Shown here: positions 1-6,313 of the stretch, piece after piece
Layout: the number at the start of each line of letters is the position of its first letter
How positions within the stretch are numbered: position 1 is the stretch's first letter
Assembly (NCBI GenBank): GCA_012728855.1
Contig: JAAYEH010000400.1
Location: forward strand, 1-34,898
Direction: 5' to 3'
From: Rhodopirellula sp.
GTDB lineage: Bacteria; Planctomycetota; Planctomycetia; Pirellulales; Thermoguttaceae
Length of the DNA: 34,898 bases
Position numbers and translations under genes: made by a program
The notes under the pieces: generated by a model
Databases searched by the model: none
What the model was told of the DNA's origin: nothing
Seen by the model: the letters and a program-made list of their open reading frames with translations, nothing else

Positions 1-132
1 GCCCTTTCAAAAAACGCCCTCCGAAGAAGTCCTAACGAATTACCCACAAGCCCGGCTCAACAAACTATTTCGCAAAAAAACCGGGAATCTTGCCATGACG
101 CTCTTGACTGTTCATAGTAGGTCTTTCTGCAC
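1..132. other. Window edge without a recognisable gene
   Basis: No reading frame here resembles a protein. The stretch is locally A-rich (around 60-90) and lies just beyond the stop codon of the leftward nitrilase-family gene. I see no convincing terminator hairpin in it. Confidence 0.5.
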
Positions 133-1509
133 CTACTGCTGCCACTCGGGCCGATGCCGATTCATTTCCGCCCGGAAATCCCCCAGGCTTGACCAGTAGG
201 CGGGCTTGGCGAGGTCCACTTCCGCGACCGCCACGGCGCCCCAATCTTTTGCCTGGGCGAGTGTTTGTCCGGCATGGTCGAAGACGGCCGAAATCATCCA
301 GTCGCTCGCCACGTCGGTGTACGTGCTGCTGGCCACATAGACGTGGTTCTCAATCGCCCGCGCCCGGCCCAGGGCCGGATTGCAGCCCCAGACCGGCCAG
401 GCGATGATTTCCGCGCCTGCGGCGGTCAGTTGCCGGGCCACCTCGGGAAAGAAACCGTCGTAGCAGACCATCATGCCCACTTTGCCGAAGCGGGTTTCGA
501 ACACAGGATACTCGTTGCCCGGGGCGACGCCGCTGTCCCACTCGCCGCGCGGAAGCGTCACCTTGCGGTACTTGCCGACCAAGTGGCCGTCCGGTCCCAG
601 TAGGACCGCCGTGTTGTACACCAGGTGACCGCTCCGCTCGAACAACCCCGCCACGATGTAGAGATTGTGCTGCTTGGCCAGCCCGCCGAAGTATTCGGTG
701 GACGGGCCGGGAATGGTCTCGGCGGCCTCGGCCGGTGTCACTGCCGGGCTACGGCCGGCGTAGGTCAACGCTTCGCCCAGGACGACGATGTCGGCACGCT
801 GCCGCGCCGCCTCTTTGATGATCGGCGCGAACATCCGGCAGTTGTCGGCGGCAGAGGCTCCTTTCTGTGGACGGAAGTGGGCCACAGCGATTCTTGCCGT
901 GCGAGGCGCCGGCGGGGCGATCTCTTCCAGGGTCGTTTTGCTCCATTGGACCCGAGAGCGGGGCGGCGCCCAGCGCATGTGGAGTGCGATGACGGCCTGC
1001 ACCGCTTTCGAGGGCACGCGGTAGACTCCGCAGACCTCGGTCCAGCCATCGGGGCCGGCGGCGCCATCGGCGGGAAGCTCCGGCTCGGCAAGCGGCACCG
1101 TGCCCGGCCGGAAGGTAACCCCGGAGGGCTCGTCGCGGAGAACCTTCTTTCCGCCGGCGTCCTGCCAGGTGATGGTCGCGATCAGGCTCCGCCGCGGACA
1201 AGCGACCCCCTCGGCCTTTCGATAGGCACGGAACCGATACCATTTCCCGCCGGCTACCGGAAACGTCTTGGTCCACGCACCATGCAGCCCTTCGCGAGCG
1301 TCGGCATCAATCACCAGGCTCGCCGCATTTTCTTTGCCGCCGGTCGTCGTCGCTGAAAACTGCGGGGCAACTTCGGATCGCGAAGCGATCGCGGTCCAAT
1401 CGTCGGGGCCATGCGCCATCGGTTCGTCACAGTAGGCAATCCCGGCAGCGATCCCGGAAGAGAAGAAAGCGGCCCTCAGTAGGCTGGCGAGTCCTTTTGA
1501 TCTACCCAT
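133..1509 (-). CDS. Exported carbon-nitrogen hydrolase (nitrilase superfamily)
   Basis: A 458-residue protein predicted to hydrolyse a C-N bond (amide or nitrile type) outside the cytoplasm. Residues 1-27 form a signal peptide (basic start, hydrophobic core, then AYCDEP). Residues about 28-203 look like a beta-sandwich of the carbohydrate-binding kind. Residues about 205-458 are the nitrilase fold with a complete Glu-Lys-Cys triad: Glu246 in VLGEALT, Lys316 in YRKVTLPRGE and Cys349 in MMVCYDGFF. I chose the ATG at 1509 because GGGGA lies upstream at a fitting distance and the signal peptide then begins at once; an upstream in-frame ATG at 1560 has no ribosome site and adds 17 arginine-rich residues. 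The substrate cannot be read from the sequence. Secreted members with an added N-terminal domain differ from the usual cytosolic 260-300 residue enzymes. Confidence 0.85.
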   Translation of the reverse strand: MGRSKGLASLLRAAFFSSGIAAGIAYCDEPMAHGPDDWTAIASRSEVAPQFSATTTGGKENAASLVIDADAREGLHGAWTKTFPVAGGKWYRFRAYRKAEGVACPRRSLIATITWQDAGGKKVLRDEPSGVTFRPGTVPLAEPELPADGAAGPDGWTEVCGVYRVPSKAVQAVIALHMRWAPPRSRVQWSKTTLEEIAPPAPRTARIAVAHFRPQKGASAADNCRMFAPIIKEAARQRADIVVLGEALTYAGRSPAVTPAEAAETIPGPSTEYFGGLAKQHNLYIVAGLFERSGHLVYNTAVLLGPDGHLVGKYRKVTLPRGEWDSGVAPGNEYPVFETRFGKVGMMVCYDGFFPEVARQLTAAGAEIIAWPVWGCNPALGRARAIENHVYVASSTYTDVASDWMISAVFDHAGQTLAQAKDWGAVAVAEVDLAKPAYWSSLGDFRAEMNRHRPEWQQ

Positions 1510-1613
1510 GCGAAGTTTCCCCAATCGATAGGACGGATGCGGCCGCCAGCGCCGTGGCATGACCGAACGCTTCGCGTCAATCTACCGGTGCAGCCGGGCC
1601 GATTCAAGTGGAG

Positions 1614-1668
1614 GTACGTCAGGCTTTCCAGCCTGACCGTAGCGTAGAGTCAGGTCGGAAAGCCTGAC
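1614..1668. repeat. Inverted repeat, GTCAGGCTTTCC family (copy 1)
   Basis: GTCAGGCTTTCC at 1618-1629 pairs perfectly with GGAAAGCCTGAC at 1657-1668. Each half also folds alone: GTCAGGC (1618-1624) with GCCTGAC (1631-1637), and GTCAGG with CCTGAC in the second half. A related element with the same arms lies at 30518-30606, so this is a dispersed family and not merely a local terminator. It sits between two leftward genes. Confidence 0.8.
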
Positions 1669-1703
1669 AAGCGGCAGCGCAGAGCAACCCCGGCAATCAA
1701 GAC

Positions 1704-2312
1704 CTATTCGCTGGCTTCGAGCCTTGAATTCCGTAAGCCCGACCACGACGCCGTCGCCGTTGTGTCGACGGCAGCGGCTGGCCCGGATTCGCTCCGGTGA
1801 AGGACAAGACCGGTGATAACCACCTCGGAAATGGCTTTCATCTCGAGAATACCGTTGATACGCTCCTGAAGTTGCCGCTTCAGATCCCCGAGGGCCGGAT
1901 CCTCGAAGTCGCCGCCGTGCGCTCGGCGCAGCAGTTCCTCGACCGCCTGCTCAATGCGGTGCTGACGGGAGACCACACGCTGGTGAGTCGCCGGGTCGAC
2001 CCCGTTGAGCAGCGCGATGTGCAGTGAGAAATCCGCCCCGCTGATGTTCGACTCGCCCGCCTTCCTGGCCGCGAAGCGATAATCGCCCAAGGGCAGCTCA
2101 GCCGCCGGCGCGCTCGCCCGCTCGCCGGACCTTTGCGCAAGGCAGCAAGCCAACAGTGCCGCGTTGAGCAGGATCGAGCCACCGAGCAGAACTAGAAGAA
2201 GTCTGCGGTCGGACAACCATCGCCTAACCCCGCCTTTCGACGAGTTGTTCGCGTCAGGCAATGGCTCGGCTGTTTCCGCTTTTCCGCCAAGTCGAGTCGG
2301 TTGGTCTGGCAT
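1704..2312 (-). CDS. FliL-like single-pass membrane protein
   Basis: A 202-residue protein with a short cytoplasmic N-terminus, one transmembrane helix at about residues 37-60 (RLLLVLLGGSILLNAALLAC) and a periplasmic domain. The second half has the pattern of flagellar FliL: a beta strand with SLHIALLNGVD, then a helix with RIEQAVEELLRRA, then FEDPALGDLKRQLQERINGIL, and a closing strand SEVVITGLVLH. FliL binds the flagellar motor or basal body, and its fold is close to stomatin/SPFH domains. No flagellar gene is in this window, so the call rests on weak pattern similarity and a motor role is not implied. The ATG at 2312 follows AGAGGGTGG at a suitable spacing. The last 30 residues are Ala/Thr/Ser-rich and probably disordered. 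Confidence 0.5.
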   Translation of the reverse strand: MPDQPTRLGGKAETAEPLPDANNSSKGGVRRWLSDRRLLLVLLGGSILLNAALLACCLAQRSGERASAPAAELPLGDYRFAARKAGESNISGADFSLHIALLNGVDPATHQRVVSRQHRIEQAVEELLRRAHGGDFEDPALGDLKRQLQERINGILEMKAISEVVITGLVLHRSESGPAAAVDTTATASWSGLRNSRLEASE

Positions 2313-2776
2313 CGCTGTCCACCCTCTGACACCACCCCCCTCATGCGAGCGGGTTCTTATTCGACGTACCTAGCGCAACTTTAGCTCACCAATTCGTTGT
2401 CGGCTTGTGTCTTGGTTCCCTTGAAAACGGAGTGCGTGGCTGCTTGAGTTCGTTGAGTTCCGTTGGACGGTCTGTGAAACGTGCGATGCCTGAGGGTTGC
2501 TCGCTGGGGCGCTGCCCCAAACCTTGGGATTTATCGAGCGGAACCTGGGGGGCGAGATCCTGCTCGGCAAGCAGAACCTTCCAGTTGTCACCCGCATTTG
2601 AACCGCGCCACCTCGTGAATAATCCGGGTTATGACGTCGCCAAAACGCCGGCTTCCTTCTCGAGTCCCCCTTGGACAGGTATTGGCTGGCTGGCGGAATC
2701 CGCTATAAAGGTGGCTATCGGGGTCGGCGATTCGTCGGCACCGCTCCCCCTTCCATTAACAGACAGCGAGACCGCC
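2313..2776. other. Intergenic region between divergent genes
   Basis: This gap of about 460 bases separates the leftward FliL-like gene from the rightward permease, so promoters for both should be here, although none is convincing by eye. It holds AGATCCTGCTCGGCAAGCAG at 2555-2574, which resembles the repeat pair at 11661-11775. An open frame runs through the gap into the permease, but its translation before 2777 is not protein-like. Confidence 0.5.
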
Positions 2777-5284
2777 ATGTGGTGGTGGATTGTTGCCGTC
2801 AATCAGATGCGTGAGCGGAAAGGACGCTCGCTGCTGACACTCTCCAGTGTGGCGATCGCTGTGGCGGCCGTCCTTTCCGTGATGGTCGCCGCCGTGACGA
2901 CGCGCTCCGGGTGGCAGCAACTCTACGAGACCGTCGGCGGTCGAGCGGCGCTGGAGGTTCTGGCCGAGACCGGTGAAAGCTTCTCATCCGAGGTGCTTGA
3001 GGCACTCAGTAGCACGCCGGGCGTCAAAACGGCGGTTCCGGCGATCCAGCGGCCCACGATTGTCTACGCCAACGATCGCAGGGTCCAGTCTCTGGCCTTG
3101 GGCATCGACCCGCAGCGGGATTCTCTGGTGCGAGATTACGTGTTTCGGGAAGGAGGCCCTCTGGTTGCCGAGGGACAGATTCTCCTTGAAGCGGGATTTG
3201 CTCGGAGCCTGGGAGTGGCGCTTGGCGAGGAGATTAAGATCCTCACACGGCGGGGCATGCAGCGATTCACGGTGGTCGGGCTGCTGGAACCGCGTGGCGC
3301 CGCGGCGTTTACCGGCGGCGGGATTGTGTTCTTGCTGCTTGAGGAAGCCCAATATTTGTTCCGGCTGGAGGGGCACATCAATACGGCCTATTTGCTATTG
3401 GAGGATGGCGCCGACGAAGAGGATGTCCGATCGAAGCTGGCCCAACGCTTGCCGCAAGGGCTTGTTGCGCGATCGCCCGCCGCTCGCAGCGAGGTGGGCA
3501 AAGAGACCCTCTGGACCCTCGAACGCGGCCTGAATCTCTCCAGCGCGATGTCCTTGGTCGCGGCGGCATTCATCATTCTCAATGGCTTCTTCATGAACCT
3601 GACCGAACGGTGGCGTCAATTGGCCACATTGCGGGCTCTGGGCAGCACGCGGCGGCAAGTGCTCGGTCTGGTTCTGGGGGAAGGGCTCCTGGTCGGCATC
3701 GCCGGTTCTGTTCTGGGCGTGTTGCTGGGATTCGGCGGCGCGGCTCTGTTGACCGCCGCGATGGCCCGCTTGATGCAGATGAGTCTTCCGCCCGTGCGGA
3801 TTAGCTGGGTTCCCGTCGTATCGGCCCTTCTCATGGGCATCGGGATCTCGTTGTTGGCGGCCGCTATCCCGGCATGGTTCGCCTCGAAGATCTCGCCGGT
3901 GGACGGCATGCGTGGCCGGACGCAACGCGACGGGGAAGTATCGCCGTGGCCCGGCCGCATCGGCATGCTTGTTTTGTCGTTTGCCACCGGCCTGGGGATC
4001 TCGGTCAGTAGTGGCTGGCTTCCCGTCGAAGTGGCCGGCTGGACGACGGGGATCGCCCTGGTCGGCATTGTTTGCCTGCTGCCCGCGCTGACCGGCCCGC
4101 TGTTGGTTCGACTCGCGCCGGTGATGGAGAAGCTCCTGGGTCTGGAGGCATGGCTGGCTTCGCAGCAGGTCCGGCATCGGAGCATGCGGACGAGCCTCAC
4201 CGCCGCGGTGTTGTTTGTCGTGATGGTGATGAGCGTTGCCATCGGCAACGCCGTTCTGGATAACATCGACGACGTGAAGCAGTGGTATCGCCGCACGATC
4301 GTGGGCGATTTCTTCATCCGCGCCATGATGCCCGACATGGCGACCGGCGAGGCCGCCGACATGCCGGAAGAACTCGGCGATGAAATCCGCGCCGTCGCGG
4401 GCGTGACCACGGCGGAAGAAGTCCGTTTCATTCGAGCGGAAGTCGACGAAGTGGCCGTGATCGTCGTGGCGAGGTCTTTCAATCCCGAGGGTCCGCTGGG
4501 ACTGGACCTGGTCGAAGGCGAACCGGAACCGACGCGGCGCAATCTGTTGGCGGGCGAGGCGGTCGTGGCCACCGTGCTCGCCAAGCGCGCCGGCCTGCAC
4601 CTGGGCGACACGATCACCTTATCGACGCCGGAGGGCGAACGGCAGGTGAAAATCGCCGGGACGACGAACGAATACACGGTGGGCGGATTGGTTGTGTACC
4701 TCGACTTTCACCAGGCGCAGAAACTGCTGGGAGTCAGCGGCGTCGACGCCTTCTTGGTCAGCGTCGAACCCGGTACGCAAGCCGCGGTCGAGCCACGTTT
4801 GATGCGGCTCTGCGAAAAGCACGGCCTGCTCCTTCAATCTTTCCAGGAGCTGACTCGCCTGGTCGACGGGATGATTTCCGGCGTGGTGGGCGGACTGTGG
4901 GTGCTGATGGCGCTGGGTTTCATCATCGCCGCCTTCGGCATGGCCAATACGCTGACCATGAACGTCTTGGAACAAACGAAGGAGCTGGCGTTGCTGCGAG
5001 TCGTTTCCATGACGCGCCGCCAGCTTCGCAAGTTCATCGTCTCTCAAGCCCTCGCCATTGCGGTGGTCGGACTGGTTCCCGGCGTCGTGGTGGGAGTGGT
5101 GCTGGCGCTGGCGGTGAATCTGGTGACCTCTCCGTTGAGCGGCCACCCGGTCGAGTTCGTGTTTCGGCCGCAGGTTCTCTTGGGAAGTCTCGGTGCCGGT
5201 TTTGCCATCGTGCTGGCCGCGGCTTACTTTCCCGCCCGCCGCGCCGTGCGGCTGCGGCTCGTGGAAGCCTTGTCTTACGAATAG
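2777..5284 (+). CDS. ABC transporter permease, FtsX/MacB type with two FtsX modules
   Basis: An 835-residue inner-membrane permease. Residues 1-45 hold the first helix (SLLTLSSVAIAVAAVLSVMV), followed by a MacB-like extracytoplasmic domain, then three helices, two spacer helices, a second N-terminal helix (SLTAAVLFVVMVMSVAIG), a second soluble domain and three final helices (ending VLLGSLGAGFAIVLAAAYFPARRA). This duplicated layout, about ten helices in all, matches LolCE/FtsX-like permeases that extract or move lipids, lipoproteins or peptides by mechanotransmission and do not form a classical channel. I chose the ATG at 2777, where the conserved start MWWWIVAVNQMRERKGRS begins; the open frame extends upstream with unlikely protein. 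The probable ATPase partner is the convergent gene at 5397-6185. Confidence 0.88.
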   Translation: MWWWIVAVNQMRERKGRSLLTLSSVAIAVAAVLSVMVAAVTTRSGWQQLYETVGGRAALEVLAETGESFSSEVLEALSSTPGVKTAVPAIQRPTIVYANDRRVQSLALGIDPQRDSLVRDYVFREGGPLVAEGQILLEAGFARSLGVALGEEIKILTRRGMQRFTVVGLLEPRGAAAFTGGGIVFLLLEEAQYLFRLEGHINTAYLLLEDGADEEDVRSKLAQRLPQGLVARSPAARSEVGKETLWTLERGLNLSSAMSLVAAAFIILNGFFMNLTERWRQLATLRALGSTRRQVLGLVLGEGLLVGIAGSVLGVLLGFGGAALLTAAMARLMQMSLPPVRISWVPVVSALLMGIGISLLAAAIPAWFASKISPVDGMRGRTQRDGEVSPWPGRIGMLVLSFATGLGISVSSGWLPVEVAGWTTGIALVGIVCLLPALTGPLLVRLAPVMEKLLGLEAWLASQQVRHRSMRTSLTAAVLFVVMVMSVAIGNAVLDNIDDVKQWYRRTIVGDFFIRAMMPDMATGEAADMPEELGDEIRAVAGVTTAEEVRFIRAEVDEVAVIVVARSFNPEGPLGLDLVEGEPEPTRRNLLAGEAVVATVLAKRAGLHLGDTITLSTPEGERQVKIAGTTNEYTVGGLVVYLDFHQAQKLLGVSGVDAFLVSVEPGTQAAVEPRLMRLCEKHGLLLQSFQELTRLVDGMISGVVGGLWVLMALGFIIAAFGMANTLTMNVLEQTKELALLRVVSMTRRQLRKFIVSQALAIAVVGLVPGVVVGVVLALAVNLVTSPLSGHPVEFVFRPQVLLGSLGAGFAIVLAAAYFPARRAVRLRLVEALSYE

Positions 5285-5293
5285 CGCGCCCAA

Positions 5294-5370
5294 GAAAGGG
5301 GACAGGCACCGTCGCCACAACCTTCAACCTCGCGAAGAATCGGCCTGCGCGACGGAGCCAGTCCCCTTTC
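5294..5370. repeat. Long imperfect inverted repeat, GGGGACAGGCACC family
   Basis: The left arm begins GAAAGGGGACAGGCACC at 5294. The right arm, read on the other strand from 5370, is GAAAGGGGACTGGCTCC. The arms continue into CGTCGC and differ at only a few bases over about 22 positions, with a spacer of about 30 bases. The element fills the gap between the convergent permease and ATPase genes, so the RNA hairpin could stop transcription from either side. It looks like a REP-like dispersed repeat. Confidence 0.85.
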
Positions 5371-5396
5371 CTGGGCTGCCGCACTTGCAGTTCGCA

Positions 5397-6185
5397 TCAG
5401 GTCGTTGCGGTGGGACAGCTTTCGGCGAGGTGGAAACGCAGGGAATCGAGCGTCAGTTCGGAGCCCGCCGCTTCGTGAGCAACGCGACCGTCGCGGATGA
5501 GCACCACGCGATCTGCGGCCGCGGCAATCGAGAAATCGTGCGTGACCACGACGACCGTGTGCTTCAGTTCATCGACGAGCTGTCGCAGAATCGCGAGGAT
5601 CTGCTCGCTGTTCTTGGTGTCGAGGTTTCCGGTCGGTTCATCGGCCAGGATGATCTCCGGATCCGTGACCAGAGCACGCGCAACCGCCACTCGCTGCTGC
5701 TCCCCCCCCGACATCGCCCGGGGAGACGCCTGTAAACGATGCCCCATTCCGAGTTTCTCCAGCGTGGCGCGGGCTTTGACACAGGCATCCGCTCGAGTGC
5801 AGCCGTCCAACATCAGCGGCAAGGCCACATTCTGTTCGGCGGTAAGGGAAGGCAGAAGGTTGAACGCCTGAAAAACGAAGCCGAAACGGCGACGACGGAC
5901 GGATGCCAGCCGGTCGTCGTCGTCAAAATCGATCCGCTCGTCACAGATCCGCAGTTCGCCGCGGCTGGGCGCGTCCATACATCCGAGGATATGCAACAGC
6001 GTGCTCTTCCCAGAACCCGACGGCCCCATGATGGCGACATATTCGCGTGCGAAGATTTCAAGGCTTACCCCTCGAAGGGCGTGGACCGCCGCCTCGTTCT
6101 CTCCGTATGTCTTGGCCACGTTACGCACAACAATGACGCGATCACGAGGATCTCGTTCTCGCTGCCCGCCGTCCGGATGGGTCAT
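5397..6185 (-). CDS. ABC transporter ATP-binding protein, LolD/MacB type
   Basis: A 262-residue ATPase of the LolD/MacB/FtsE group. All nucleotide-binding motifs are intact: Walker A GPSGSGKS at 54-61, Q-loop in FVFQAFNLLPSLTAEQNV, signature MSGGEQQR at 158-165, Walker B IILADEPTG with Glu183, and the switch His216 in VVVTHD. The Q-loop wording (NLLPSLTAEQNVALPL) is typical of ATPases that pair with FtsX-type permeases, so the gene at 2777-5284 is the likely partner, although the two genes converge instead of forming an operon. The start lies 128 bases downstream of the reductase-aminotransferase fusion on the same strand, so co-transcription with that gene is possible. Confidence 0.92.
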   Translation of the reverse strand: MTHPDGGQRERDPRDRVIVVRNVAKTYGENEAAVHALRGVSLEIFAREYVAIMGPSGSGKSTLLHILGCMDAPSRGELRICDERIDFDDDDRLASVRRRRFGFVFQAFNLLPSLTAEQNVALPLMLDGCTRADACVKARATLEKLGMGHRLQASPRAMSGGEQQRVAVARALVTDPEIILADEPTGNLDTKNSEQILAILRQLVDELKHTVVVVTHDFSIAAAADRVVLIRDGRVAHEAAGSELTLDSLRFHLAESCPTATT

Positions 6186-6313
6186 ATTCGCTGCTGCTGC
6201 TGGAGAAAAGGTTCACACCGGCTTCCAGACTTATGATACCGAGCACTGCCGTTTCGTGAATAGGCCGGTTCGATTGAACCCCTGATGCGGTAGACGATTT
6301 CCAGCCAGGGATT

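Noticed and set aside
2405..2776. 124-codon N-terminal extension of the permease
   Set aside because: The translation has no domain or signal, includes the 2555 repeat, and the family's start motif begins at 2777.
3395..4600. 401-residue minus-strand frame within the permease
   Set aside because: It is antisense to a permease with clear membrane helices; the translation is Gln/His/Arg-rich and shows no fold.
6255..6290. tRNA T-arm-like GGTTCGATTG segment
   Set aside because: No acceptor stem, D-arm or anticodon arm can be formed around it on either strand.
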